64,000 bases of DNA, taken from NCBI RefSeq assembly GCF_003312915.1, contig NZ_CP030261.1, forward strand, positions 620,001 to 684,000. The letters are read 5' to 3'. This document shows, piece by piece, positions 1 to 8,025 of this stretch; within the stretch, counting starts at the first letter, position 1; each line of letters begins with the position of its first letter. Below the pieces are notes generated by a model. That model had not been told where the DNA came from and made no database searches. It saw only the letters and a program-made list of their open reading frames with translations. Position numbers and translations under genes: made by a program. The stretch comes from Flavobacterium fluviale (lineage in GTDB: Bacteria > Bacteroidota > Bacteroidia > Flavobacteriales > Flavobacteriaceae).

Positions 1-317
1 TTTGTAGCTCCAATTTCTGTTGCAACATACACTCCTGTAGAAGCCACCATCATATCTGGTGTTGCTGTTGCCATTATAATCATATCGATCTCTAAAGGAT
101 CAATATTTGCTTTTGCAATTAAATCTTGCGCTGCTTGTATAGCAAGATAAGATGTGCCTTTATCGGCATCTTTAAGAATTCTTCTCTCTTTAATTCCTGT
201 TCGAGTGGTAATCCACTCGTCATTGGTATCAACCATTGTTTCTAGAACTTTGTTGGAAAGTACAAAGTCAGGAACGTAAGCGCCAACAGCGGTAATAGCG
301 GCTGTGATTTTATTCAT
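1..317 (-). CDS. fabH: beta-ketoacyl-ACP synthase III (FabH), N-terminal part
   Basis: This is the first ~105 residues of the condensing enzyme that starts fatty acid synthesis by joining acyl-CoA and malonyl-ACP. The gene runs off the left edge of the window. The visible part begins MNKITAAITAVGAYVPD and carries the family's substrate-entry motif DEWITTRTGIKER near residue 32-44, followed by the first thiolase-fold helices. The catalytic Cys-His-Asn lie outside the window. It sits downstream of rpmF and the DUF177 gene in the same direction, the usual Bacteroidota order, although a hairpin with a T-run separates it from rpmF. The family assignment is secure; expression is inferred. Confidence 0.9.
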   Translation of the reverse strand, partial: MNKITAAITAVGAYVPDFVLSNKVLETMVDTNDEWITTRTGIKERRILKDADKGTSYLAIQAAQDLIAKANIDPLEIDMIIMATATPDMMVASTGVYVATEIGAT

Positions 318-439
318 TATATTCTATTATTTCCTTTCAAATACTGCGATTTGAAAAATTTTTAAAAGACTTGAAAATTACAAAAAAAAACGTAGCGATT
401 TTGTCTATATTTTCTTAAAAAACAAAAATTATAACCAAC

Positions 440-468
440 AAAAAAAACTCTCACTATGTGAGAGTTCT
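440..468 (-). terminator. hairpin with T-run between rpmF and fabH
   Basis: A perfect inverted repeat (AACTCTCAC / GTGAGAGTT, 446-466) is followed on the minus strand by a run of eight T residues. It lies 24 bp past the rpmF stop. Since fabH follows in the same direction, it may act as a partial terminator that lowers fabH relative to ribosomal-protein expression. Confidence 0.7.
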
Positions 469-489
469 AGTATAATTTACAAAAACGTA

Positions 490-684
490 TTAAGCAACCG
501 CTTCAGATTTATCGATAACAACTTGCCCTCTGTAGTACATTTTACCTTCATGCCAGTAAGCTCTGTGGTATAAATGCGCCTCACCTGTAATAGGACATGT
601 AGCGATTTGAGCTACAGTAGCTTTATAATGTGTTCTTCTCTTATCTCTTCTTGTTTTCGAGGTTTTTCTCTTAGGATGTGCCAT
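490..684 (-). CDS. rpmF: 50S ribosomal protein L32
   Basis: A 64-residue, strongly basic protein of the large ribosomal subunit. It begins [20 protein letters not shown], the typical L32 N-terminus. The Bacteroidota form lacks the full four-cysteine zinc ribbon; only one cysteine (in ATCPITGE) is visible here. It starts 9 bp after the DUF177 gene ends and is surely co-transcribed with it, as in most bacteria where the DUF177 (YceD) gene precedes rpmF. Confidence 0.97.
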
Positions 685-693
685 TTTACTATA

Positions 694-1257
694 TTATTTA
701 TCCGTTAATAGTTTCTTTAATTTTTCCCAACGCGGGTCAATATCTTCTTCTTTATTACTCTCTTCCTTTTGTTCTTTTACACTTAGTTCATTCAATTTTG
801 TCAAAGCTTCGGTTTGTAATGTACCGTCTTTAACCCCTGGATGAATTCTTTTTTGAGGCACCGAAAGTGCAATCATTTCATAAATGTATTGTGACACATC
901 TAATTCATGTTCTCCATGCGGCAAAATCAACAATTCTTCATTATCATTATTGAACTCGTCTCCAAAGCGAACAATCAATTTCATTTTCCCTTTTATAGGA
1001 AGATCAAAATCTTCGCCTGTTAGATCACAAGGCACATTTACAGTTCCTTTGTGTTTGAATTCTAACTCTAACATGGTGCTTTTCTTTTCGAAAACCAAAT
1101 TCACTTTAATATTTGAACTTTGAAACTCTTCGTAATCAAAGTCCTTAAAGAACGTGTTATTTATTTGATACTCAAAATGGTGTTTTCCTAGTTTTAATCC
1201 TACGAAAGGAATTAAAAATTCTTTTGTTTTGCTCATTTCAACATCAATTTGATCCAT
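694..1257 (-). CDS. DUF177/YceD family protein
   Basis: A 187-residue protein of the DUF177 (YceD) family, encoded just before rpmF across bacteria and linked in other organisms to 23S rRNA or ribosome assembly; its role here is inferred from that context. Visible features are the central stretch VPCDLTGEDFDLPI near residues 75-88, where most relatives have a CxxC-like core (only one Cys is left here), and an acidic C-terminal tail rich in E/K. A second in-frame ATG at 1236 (MSKTKEFLIPF) is an equally likely start. A TAnnTTTG promoter lies 34 bp upstream. Confidence 0.88.
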   Translation of the reverse strand: MDQIDVEMSKTKEFLIPFVGLKLGKHHFEYQINNTFFKDFDYEEFQSSNIKVNLVFEKKSTMLELEFKHKGTVNVPCDLTGEDFDLPIKGKMKLIVRFGDEFNNDNEELLILPHGEHELDVSQYIYEMIALSVPQKRIHPGVKDGTLQTEALTKLNELSVKEQKEESNKEEDIDPRWEKLKKLLTDK

Positions 1258-1290
1258 TCAGTTCTATAACTAGATGTCTGAATTGGGGTG

Positions 1291-1298
1291 CAAAGATA
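1291..1298 (-). promoter_or_regulatory. -7 promoter element for DUF177-rpmF
   Basis: TATCTTTG on the minus strand matches the Bacteroidota -7 consensus TAnnTTTG exactly and lies 34 bp upstream of the first ATG of the DUF177 gene. No clear -33 TTTG was found at the usual distance. Confidence 0.6.
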
Positions 1299-1341
1299 TA
1301 AAATTATTATAAATCTAATAATCTTATTCACCTTTTTTTGT

Positions 1342-2391
1342 TTATAACTGTTTTTCTTTTATTTTAAGAGGTTTTTGGCTAATCTCCTCATACTGATTAC
1401 GCGAGCGAAAAATGTCTATTGCAAGATAGACTGCCTCTGTAAATGAATTGTGATCTGCCATATCTTTTCCAGCAATATCGTAGGCTGTACCATGATCTGG
1501 CGATGTTCTAACTTTATCTAAACCTGCTGTATAATTAACTCCTTTTCCAAATGATAGTGTTTTAAACGGAATCAATCCTTGGTCGTGATACATGGCTACA
1601 ATAGCATCATATTTTTCATATTGACCACTTCCAAAGAAACCATCAGCAGGAAATGGACCGAAAACCATTGTGCCAGCATCGAATAATTTTTTTAAAACCG
1701 GTTTTAAAACCAAATCATCTTCTTTTCCAATCACACCGCCGTCACCAGCATGCGGATTCAATCCTAAAACTGCAATTTTTGGCTTCACTATGCTAAAATC
1801 CTGAACTAAAGATTTACGTATAGTTTCTATTTTTTTCGTGATTAATTCTTCTGTTAAATGAGAAGCAACCTCATTCAACGGCACGTGATCTGTAATAAGA
1901 CCTACTCTTAAATTATCCTGAACCATCATCATAAGCGCATTGCCTTGTAATTCTTGATCTAGATAATCTGTGTGCCCCGGGAATTTAAACCCTTCAGATT
2001 GTATATTATACTTATTAATAGGTGCTGTTACCAAAACATCTATTTCGCCATCTTTTAAAGCTTTTGTCGCTGCCGTAAAAGATTTTATAGCGTACTCTCC
2101 TATTTTTGGATCATTTACCCCAAAATTAACATCTACTCCTTCTTTCCAAAGATTCAAAACATTTACCTTTCCGGGAATGACTTGATCCAATTTATCAACT
2201 CCATGAAACTGAACGGTAGATGTAAAACTTTTTTTAACGAATGAAAGAATTTTAGCATTGGCAAAAATAACCGGCGTACATAATTCTAACATACGAGAAT
2301 CCTCGAATGTTTTCAGTATAACTTCGCTTCCAATACCGTTTAAATCTCCTACTGAAATTCCAACAATTATATTTTCTGCTTTTTTATTCAT
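1342..2391 (-). CDS. pdxA: 4-hydroxythreonine-4-phosphate dehydrogenase
   Basis: NAD-dependent cytosolic enzyme of vitamin B6 (pyridoxal phosphate) synthesis. It oxidises 4-phosphohydroxy-L-threonine, whose product is joined with deoxyxylulose phosphate by PdxJ. The 349 residues match the family length (about 330-350). The three metal-binding histidines are visible at H140 (GHTDYLDQ), H214 (NPHAGDGG) and H269 (MYHDQG). The N-terminal motif GISVGDLNGIGSEV (11-24) is typical. It is divergent from ribE with only 57 bp between the start codons, so the two promoters must overlap. The gene ends about 85 bp before the DUF177 gene begins on the same strand. Confidence 0.96.
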   Translation of the reverse strand: MNKKAENIIVGISVGDLNGIGSEVILKTFEDSRMLELCTPVIFANAKILSFVKKSFTSTVQFHGVDKLDQVIPGKVNVLNLWKEGVDVNFGVNDPKIGEYAIKSFTAATKALKDGEIDVLVTAPINKYNIQSEGFKFPGHTDYLDQELQGNALMMMVQDNLRVGLITDHVPLNEVASHLTEELITKKIETIRKSLVQDFSIVKPKIAVLGLNPHAGDGGVIGKEDDLVLKPVLKKLFDAGTMVFGPFPADGFFGSGQYEKYDAIVAMYHDQGLIPFKTLSFGKGVNYTAGLDKVRTSPDHGTAYDIAGKDMADHNSFTEAVYLAIDIFRSRNQYEEISQKPLKIKEKQL

Positions 2392-2424
2392 GAGCTCAGT
2401 TTATTTATTACTAATTTTGATGTG

Positions 2425-2432
2425 CAAATTTA
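2425..2432 (-). promoter_or_regulatory. -7 promoter element for pdxA
   Basis: TAAATTTG on the minus strand, 33 bp upstream of the pdxA ATG, matches TAnnTTTG exactly. It sits only 16 bp before the ribE start codon on the other strand, so pdxA and ribE transcription start regions are packed into the 57-bp gap. Confidence 0.6.
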
Positions 2433-2448
2433 GTAAAATAAAACCACA

Positions 2449-3039
2449 ATGTTCACAGGAATTATAGAAACACTCGGTAGGATTCACGAAATTCAAAAAG
2501 ACCAAAACAATCTTCATATAACAGTTGACTCTTCGATCACAAATGAATTAAAAATAGACCAGAGCGTTTCGCATAACGGAATCTGTCTTACAGTCGTAGC
2601 CGTTAAAGATTCTTTTTATACCGTAACCGCAATAGACGAAACCATTTTAAAAACCAATATCGGTGATTGGAAAACCGGTGATATAGTAAATCTAGAAAGG
2701 GGAATGAAACTCGGAGATCGCCTAGACGGACACATTGTGCAAGGACACGTGGATCAAACGGGGACTTGTACCAAAATTGAAGAAGCTAACGGAAGCTGGA
2801 ATTATACTTTTGAATATGATAAGAACCTAAATAATATTACAATAGAAAAAGGTTCTATAACAGTAAACGGGGTAAGCCTTACAGTTGTTAATTCTAAGGA
2901 AAATGAATTTAGCGTCTCTATTATTCCTTATACTTACGAGCACACAAATTTTAAAGATTTTAAAGTTGGAACAAAAATCAACCTTGAGTTTGATGTAGTT
3001 GGAAAATATATTTCGAGATTATACTCAATCAACAAGTAG
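2449..3039 (+). CDS. ribE: riboflavin synthase, alpha chain
   Basis: Cytosolic enzyme that dismutates two 6,7-dimethyl-8-ribityllumazine molecules into riboflavin and the pyrimidine precursor. The 196 residues form two tandem lumazine-binding barrels. Each half shows the internal repeat: MFTGIIETLG at 1-10 and GHIVQGHVDQTG near 96-107, and SHNGICLTV in repeat 1 against SITVNGVSLTV in repeat 2. Family length is about 200-215. The gene stands alone on the plus strand, divergent from pdxA, and ends before a strong bidirectional hairpin. No FMN riboswitch fits in the 57-bp upstream gap. Confidence 0.95.
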   Translation: MFTGIIETLGRIHEIQKDQNNLHITVDSSITNELKIDQSVSHNGICLTVVAVKDSFYTVTAIDETILKTNIGDWKTGDIVNLERGMKLGDRLDGHIVQGHVDQTGTCTKIEEANGSWNYTFEYDKNLNNITIEKGSITVNGVSLTVVNSKENEFSVSIIPYTYEHTNFKDFKVGTKINLEFDVVGKYISRLYSINK

Positions 3040-3055
3040 TCAATTTAAAAACTCC

Positions 3056-3090
3056 AAAAAAAAGCTTCAATCTAGATTGAAGCTTTTTTT
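3056..3090. terminator. bidirectional terminator between ribE and the small membrane protein gene
   Basis: A perfect palindrome centred at 3073/3074 with arms AAAAAAGCTTCAATCT / AGATTGAAGCTTTTTT. A-runs and T-runs flank both sides, so it can end transcription of ribE (plus) and of the small gene (minus). The minus-strand gene's stop codon (3072-3074) lies at the tip of the hairpin, so the palindrome encodes its last residues. Confidence 0.85.
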
Positions 3091-3326
3091 GTTTGGTTTC
3101 TATAGATTACGACTGCTCCTAAAGCTAAACCGCTAATCAATAAAATCATCATATTATTATCTATTGGAAAAGTTGGCATACCAGGATTATCATCCTCAAG
3201 ATCATCATTATCCGTACTAGTAGCCATACGCGCATTTGGTGGCGGCGGTGTGCTGCCTGCAGACACAATTGAAATATTAAATAGTATTAACGCAACTGCT
3301 AAAAAAGGGGCTTTTAGATTTTTCAT
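3072..3326 (-). CDS. small secreted protein with PID-type C-terminal sorting-like signal
   Basis: An 84-residue protein with three parts: a signal peptide (about 1-23, hydrophobic, ending VSAG), a short Pro/Asp-rich linker (24-52, with PPPP and an acidic run), and a C-terminal PTFPIDNN motif followed by a hydrophobic segment (about 58-76) and a basic end NQTKKASI. This tripartite tail (short motif, membrane helix, basic end) looks like the PID-CTERM tails annotated in flavobacteria, which are thought to be processed by exosortase-like membrane proteases. Assignment to that family is from memory and moderate in confidence; no exosortase gene is in this window. A -7-like TACTTTTG lies about 98 bp upstream. 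Confidence 0.7.
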   Translation of the reverse strand: MKNLKAPFLAVALILFNISIVSAGSTPPPPNARMATSTDNDDLEDDNPGMPTFPIDNNMMILLISGLALGAVVIYRNQTKKASI

Positions 3327-3716
3327 AAATTCAAGCTGTTATACACAGCAAGCTATAAATTATTAACATATATACTTTAATAGAAATTTCGCACAAATGC
3401 TATTTTTACTGCAAAATCTTGGACAAAAGTAGAAGTTTTTTGAAGAAAAGCAACTTTTAAAACAAAAAACATATAACAAATTTTAACACTTTTTTCATCA
3501 AATTACTTAATCCCTTTCTGAAAACGTTGTAGACGATAAAAACCTCATTTTCATCACTATTCATTTACTAAACAGCCTTATAAGAATTTCCTGATTTTAA
3601 AAAAAACAAACATAATTGTAAATCACATTAATAGACATATATTAATGAAGTACGAAAAAAAGTAGAGTTTAGATTCTAATCTTGCTTATACGCTTGTTTT
3701 TCATTTAAAAAGAAAT
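3327..3716. other. gene-free AT-rich stretch
   Basis: 390 bp without a credible gene on either strand. The only signal found is a minus-strand TACTTTTG (3424-3431) matching the -7 consensus, a candidate promoter for the small secreted protein with a leader of about 90 bp. The rest is homopolymer-rich AT sequence with no clear hairpin. Confidence 0.6.
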
Positions 3717-4136
3717 TTAACCTTTTAAAGTCTGGAGTATCTCTTCAATTTTAGCAATACATTGATCTAATTCTTTTTGAACTTGCTTACTCCAAAATCG
3801 TATTATAGTCCAATTTTGCGAAAGCAAAAAAGCATTTACTTCTTCGTCCCGCTTCCTATTTCTTTCAATCTTCGGAATCCAATATTCCCGATTTGATTTA
3901 ATTCGCAGCTGCTGTACTTCCCAATCTTTCCCATGAAAAAATTCGCTGTCAACAAAAATTGCAACCTTGTATTTGGCAAAAGTAAGATCAGGCTTTCCAA
4001 ATATCTTTTTATTATTTTTCCGATATCGGTAACCTAGATTCCATAATGCTCTTGCCAGCCTTACTTCATCTTTTGTCTCGGTGCTTTTTATTGCCTGCAT
4101 ATTTTTTCTCCGCTGTTCGGGAGTTAAATTATCCAT
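3717..4136 (-). CDS. vsr: very short patch repair (Vsr-type) DNA mismatch endonuclease
   Basis: A 139-residue nuclease of the Vsr family, which nicks DNA 5' of T in T:G mismatches left by deamination of 5-methylcytosine. The N-terminal NLTPEQRRKNMQAIKSTETKDE is the family signature. The catalytic core is visible as GKPDL (D50), then AIFVDSEFFHGKDWE with H68; the common form is VDGCFWHG, so the G-C-F-W positions are altered here to S-E-F-F. C-terminal IIRFW completes the fold. Normally Vsr travels with a C5-methyltransferase; none is visible nearby. It is followed upstream on the same strand, 43 bp away, by a probable nuclease. Confidence 0.93.
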   Translation of the reverse strand: MDNLTPEQRRKNMQAIKSTETKDEVRLARALWNLGYRYRKNNKKIFGKPDLTFAKYKVAIFVDSEFFHGKDWEVQQLRIKSNREYWIPKIERNRKRDEEVNAFLLSQNWTIIRFWSKQVQKELDQCIAKIEEILQTLKG

Positions 4137-4179
4137 CGTTCATTAAGATTAAATTTGTTCTATAAAACATAAATTTAAT

Positions 4180-4911
4180 CTATTTTTCTTTCAAACCCGA
4201 ATACAAATTCTCTAAGTGATGTAAATCTCCCGATTGAATATAATAATTCCCAGCATCCATTTTGGTTTTAGTATTCAATAAAGCATTTTTAGGAATAATA
4301 TATTGATTTTTAACAATGTATCGAAACGTTGCAATCGAGAAACAACCTGGAATATCATAAAACCAAATCAATTTTTGAACTTCATGCCATAAATTTTCTT
4401 TACTTTCTACAGCTTTCTTTAAAACATATTTTATATCAGGTTTTATTCTTACCAAAACAAAGAAGTCATAAAACGAGTTACTTAAATTGCCTTGATTTGG
4501 AATATATCTTCCTTCTAAATCCCAATCTTTAGTTTCCAAGAGAAATAGATTAGAAAAAAAGGCAGCCGATTTCACGCAGATAAATTTTCCGTTTGCTTTT
4601 AAATCGGTTTCATCCCAAATTCCTTTTCCATGAATGCTAAAATCAGGAGATTCTACTTCGATGTTTTGAAGTTTTAAATCTTCATACAGCACAATTTCTG
4701 CTAATTTTCCTTGAAATGTATTCTGAAAAATTTCTTTTTTCGTCCTATTCAATTGTCCGCCCGATCTACAAATTCTATGAAATCCTTCTCCATAAACCAT
4801 TTCAAAAGCAAAATCAAAAGCCTGTCTTATAAACAAAGAATCAACAGCACTGCCTTCAAAACTCTTTTTTGAAGTGATGAAATAATTATTTTCTTTTTGC
4901 CGCAATTTCAT
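4180..4911 (-). CDS. probable PD-(D/E)XK-fold nuclease next to vsr
   Basis: A 243-residue protein not matched to a named family. The segment 66-118 looks like a restriction-nuclease core: QGKLAEIVLYEDL with E72 in a helix, then ESPDFSI, WDETDLKANGKFICVKSA with D103 and K114 at places expected for the PD-(D/E)XK triad. The 'D...NGK.I.VKS' layout is common in type II restriction enzymes. It has no signal peptide. It lies directly upstream of vsr in the same direction (43 bp gap), which fits a DNA restriction or repair role. No methyltransferase to protect host DNA is present. Restriction function is an inference. Confidence 0.6.
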   Translation of the reverse strand: MKLRQKENNYFITSKKSFEGSAVDSLFIRQAFDFAFEMVYGEGFHRICRSGGQLNRTKKEIFQNTFQGKLAEIVLYEDLKLQNIEVESPDFSIHGKGIWDETDLKANGKFICVKSAAFFSNLFLLETKDWDLEGRYIPNQGNLSNSFYDFFVLVRIKPDIKYVLKKAVESKENLWHEVQKLIWFYDIPGCFSIATFRYIVKNQYIIPKNALLNTKTKMDAGNYYIQSGDLHHLENLYSGLKEK

Positions 4912-4983
4912 GATTCTATCTGATGTAAAAGTAAAGTATACATTTTTACATAACAGAATAATACTACAAATTATTTTACAGCA

Positions 4984-5017
4984 ATAAAAAAAGCCCCTAC
5001 ATTGCTGTAAAGGCTTT
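4984..5017 (-). terminator. terminator after the tRNA
   Basis: On the minus strand AAAGCC-T-TTACA, loop GCAA, TGTAG-GGGCTTT (with G-T pairs) followed by seven Ts. It lies 15 bp past the 3' end of the tRNA gene and would end its transcript. Confidence 0.7.
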
Positions 5018-5032
5018 CTATTTGTAAAGAAG

Positions 5033-5106
5033 TGGTCCCACCTGGGCTCGAACCAGGGACCACCTGATTATGAGTCAGGTGCTCTAACCAGCTGAGCTAT
5101 AGGACC
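5033..5106 (-). tRNA. tRNA with CAU anticodon (Met elongator or Ile2)
   Basis: A 74-nt cloverleaf: acceptor stem GGTCCTA / TGGGACC with discriminator A, D-arm AGCTCAGCTGGTTAGAGC, anticodon stem-loop CCTGACTCATAATCAGG with anticodon CAT, T-arm CCTGGTTCGAGCCCAGG. CCA is not encoded (the next bases are CT). Length and all conserved positions (T8, G18G19, GTTCGA) are right. Anticodon CAT alone cannot separate elongator tRNA-Met from the lysidine-modified tRNA-Ile2; it is not the initiator, since the anticodon stem lacks the GGG/CCC pairs. Confidence 0.95.
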
Positions 5107-5252
5107 GGTTTAGAGGATGCAATATTACTACTATTTTTCATTCACTCCAAATATTTTAAGACATCATTTGTATTTAATTTTAAATCTTTTGCTGAATTTC
5201 AAAAACGAAATTGATTTTCAATGTCTTATTTAAAAATTAAAATGACATTTTT

Positions 5253-5657
5253 TTATTTAATTTCCTGACAAAGCTCCACCAAAACACCATTTGTGTTCTT
5301 CGGATGCAGAAAAACAACCAATTTATTGTCGGCGCCTTTCTTTGGAATTTCATTTATCAGTACAAAACCTTCTTTTTTGAGGCGGATAATTTCTGCTTCG
5401 ATATCGTCAACGTCAAAAGCAATGTGATGAATTCCTTCTCCTTTTTTTTCCAAAAATTTAGCAATCGGACTTTCTGGATTTGTTGCTTCTAGAAGTTCGA
5501 TTTTATTATTACCGGTTTGAAAGAAAGAAGTCAGTACGCCTTCGCTTTCTACAGCTTCCATTTTATAAGATGGAACGCCCAGCATTTTTTCGAACAAAAC
5601 ATTGGCATCATCCATGTTTTTTACTGCAATTCCGATATGTTCTATTTTGTTTACCAT
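5253..5657 (-). CDS. mce: methylmalonyl-CoA epimerase
   Basis: A 134-residue enzyme of the vicinal oxygen chelate fold that interconverts (S)- and (R)-methylmalonyl-CoA, linking propionyl-CoA and succinyl-CoA. The family signatures KIEHIGIAVKNM (His at about 7), GEGIHHIAFDVDD (His about 77) and the C-terminal GVLVELCQE (Glu about 129) supply the metal ligands. The length matches the family (130-150). It begins 10 bp after the stop of the large secreted-protein gene on the same strand, so it is probably read from the same transcript. The methylmalonyl-CoA mutase genes are not in this window. Confidence 0.95.
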   Translation of the reverse strand: MVNKIEHIGIAVKNMDDANVLFEKMLGVPSYKMEAVESEGVLTSFFQTGNNKIELLEATNPESPIAKFLEKKGEGIHHIAFDVDDIEAEIIRLKKEGFVLINEIPKKGADNKLVVFLHPKNTNGVLVELCQEIK

Positions 5658-5667
5658 TGTTCAAATT

Positions 5668-8025
5668 TTATTGGTTCACATAAGTATTAAAATAACCGCA
5701 TTCTGCAATTACATCTTGATAATACTTCGTATCTGAATAGTCTTTCTTTAAAGCTTTGAAAGAATTCCAAGCAATAAAATTAACCTTATCATCTTGAATT
5801 TCCCAATAGCTGTTTATGGCGCTGTACTTTTTATTGTAATAATCATTTCGTTCGCATTTTGAAATCAGATACAGACATTTCGCTTTTTGTTCTTTGTTTG
5901 ACGCCGCTTCAAATGCTTTTTGGTAATACATTTTCGAAACTGAATTATTGGTAATCATTTCTTTCATCGTATTTCTAAACGAATACGGACTCGAACCATA
6001 ACCCACGATATTAATTTCGTAGAAAGTTCTTCCGTTACCGAAATGAGAAATATTATAAAAAGCATTTCCTAACAAAAGACTATTGGTATACACATCTTCT
6101 TTCTGCGCCAATTTTTCCTGCATCGATTTTATCGTAGTCAGAAAATCCATGTAGGTATATTTTCTTTTTTGATAAGCGACATGATCACAATCGTGGCAGT
6201 CTTTAATGCTTCCGTTGAACGGATTTCCTAAAAATTTATAATATTGAACTGAATCTGCCTGCTTCAAATATTCGATCGCTTCTGGAATTTTGTTTTTGAA
6301 AGCTGCCTGAACAGCCTGAAAATTATTAATATCTTTCAATTTCAAACTATAAATTCCAGCGCCAATTTTCTCAATTTCTGTTTTATTGGTTTTTTCTAAA
6401 AAAGCTTTCATTGCCAGCAATTCCTTTTCATTATCATAAAATGAATTTCCATCGTTCCAATAGCTGTAACGCGATTCGTTAAACAATTCTGCCATTACTG
6501 GATTTGACTTTGCTTTGTATAAAGCTGCCAAATAATTTTTACTCCATTGAAAAGCATTTTGATAACGGAACTCACTTCCCTTATAAGTTTTTGGCAGCTC
6601 AAAATAAATCCAATTTAGGTCTGCTAAAACGGTTTTTACATTGTTATCATCTAGTTTATCTATTTTGCTCAAGTTATTTACAAAACGCAGTAATCGAATC
6701 TGATAACTTGCCAGTTCCGTTTTTGGCAGCGTTTTGACTGCTTTAGTATAATTCTTGTCTGCATTGGCATAATCGCCTTTTAGCGTTTGAAGATAGCCTA
6801 TTGCAATATCCCACAAATATGGTTTTTCTGTATTTCCTGCGGCAGAAATTTTAGCAATTAAATCCAATGCACTTTTATCAATCTTTGCTTGATTTTCACT
6901 TTTATTTTCTGCGATTGTCTGAGGTTTCATAGGTTGATTTTCACCTGCATTCTGCTGAAAAGAATTATTTATTTTTTGCTCCAGCGAATTCACCAATCTT
7001 GTTGCCAGATAGTTTAAATGTTCGCTTTTTGGATCTAATTCATAAATCTTTTCGATTGCCTGTTTTTCATCTTTATAATAACCATGAATTGCCCACAGCG
7101 CTGCTTTCTCACTATTATTTTTAGCCATTGCTAAAGCTTTAGTCCAATCTGTTTCATTTTTCGGACGAAAACTATACGCAGTTACAACACGTAATTCTGG
7201 ACATTTATCAAAAACCTGTGCATATAAATAATTAGAAACCGCATATTTTTTCTGCTGGTAATTGATTCCGGCAACATACGCCAATGCACGATAATACAAA
7301 GTATTTTTTGCAACAGAACTTTCTGTTTTATTAAAAAACTCAATTGCTTTTTGTTTATCATTACTATAAAAACGAGCCTTCATCGTTAGAAACCAATATC
7401 TGTTTTTCAAAAATGGATCTGATAAAGTATTGTACACATTTTCGATAGATTGAATCATCTTCGCATCATTGAATGTTTTTGCTACAACTGGATCGTAACT
7501 CCAGTAATCTTCTCCAATAGAAACCGTTTCAATTTTTTGAGCCAAGTACAAGAATTCAATAAAACTCTTAATCTTTTCATCTTTCAAATTGATCTTTTTT
7601 CCCCATTTCTGCGAACTCTTATTTTCTTTTTTGCTTTTATAAAAAACATGAAGATCTGTAATTTCTTCTTTGTTTTTAATCGCATTTTTATCCTCAGAAT
7701 AATATCTTGGTTTTTCGTCGCCAATCAAAAAATAATTTACCGTCGTAGTGTCCACTTTACCTTTAAGGTAATTGGCCCAATCCGATTTTATGTTTCCGTT
7801 AAAACGGGAATTGTGCTGGGTATCAAAACCAATTCCGTAAAAAATTCCTCCTGACAAAAACAAAGGAGAATACGATTTGTCTGCAAACGTTTCTGGCGTA
7901 AAATTAGAATTGTAACCAAAGAAATCCCAGTCGTCTCCGCCGGCGCAGGCATAAATAATTCCGTACATCGAAAGTAAAGCGAGGCTAAAACTCAGAAATA
8001 ACTTGTTCAAAAATATTCTTTTCAT
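5668..8025 (-). CDS. large secreted TPR-like protein of unknown function
   Basis: A 785-residue protein with an N-terminal signal (about 1-26, possibly a lipoprotein signal with Cys27 in IIYACAGG). The mature part starts with a conserved-looking GGDDWDFFGYNSNFTPETF and continues with helix pairs resembling tetratricopeptide repeats (for example residues 190-300 and 390-460). A CHDCDH pair near residue 610 could bind metal or haem, though one CxxC is not proof. The first codons overlap the end of the upstream lipoprotein gene by 41 bp, so the two are probably coupled. I do not recognise a named family. Confidence 0.75.
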   Translation of the reverse strand: MKRIFLNKLFLSFSLALLSMYGIIYACAGGDDWDFFGYNSNFTPETFADKSYSPLFLSGGIFYGIGFDTQHNSRFNGNIKSDWANYLKGKVDTTTVNYFLIGDEKPRYYSEDKNAIKNKEEITDLHVFYKSKKENKSSQKWGKKINLKDEKIKSFIEFLYLAQKIETVSIGEDYWSYDPVVAKTFNDAKMIQSIENVYNTLSDPFLKNRYWFLTMKARFYSNDKQKAIEFFNKTESSVAKNTLYYRALAYVAGINYQQKKYAVSNYLYAQVFDKCPELRVVTAYSFRPKNETDWTKALAMAKNNSEKAALWAIHGYYKDEKQAIEKIYELDPKSEHLNYLATRLVNSLEQKINNSFQQNAGENQPMKPQTIAENKSENQAKIDKSALDLIAKISAAGNTEKPYLWDIAIGYLQTLKGDYANADKNYTKAVKTLPKTELASYQIRLLRFVNNLSKIDKLDDNNVKTVLADLNWIYFELPKTYKGSEFRYQNAFQWSKNYLAALYKAKSNPVMAELFNESRYSYWNDGNSFYDNEKELLAMKAFLEKTNKTEIEKIGAGIYSLKLKDINNFQAVQAAFKNKIPEAIEYLKQADSVQYYKFLGNPFNGSIKDCHDCDHVAYQKRKYTYMDFLTTIKSMQEKLAQKEDVYTNSLLLGNAFYNISHFGNGRTFYEINIVGYGSSPYSFRNTMKEMITNNSVSKMYYQKAFEAASNKEQKAKCLYLISKCERNDYYNKKYSAINSYWEIQDDKVNFIAWNSFKALKKDYSDTKYYQDVIAECGYFNTYVNQ

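Noticed and set aside
2392..2448. FMN riboswitch upstream of ribE
   Set aside because: Only 57 bp separate the divergent start codons, too short for an RFN element, and no conserved RFN words are present.
7450..7854. Plus-strand ORF of 134 codons inside the TPR-like secreted gene
   Set aside because: Phe/Ile-rich antisense shadow without start context or domain.
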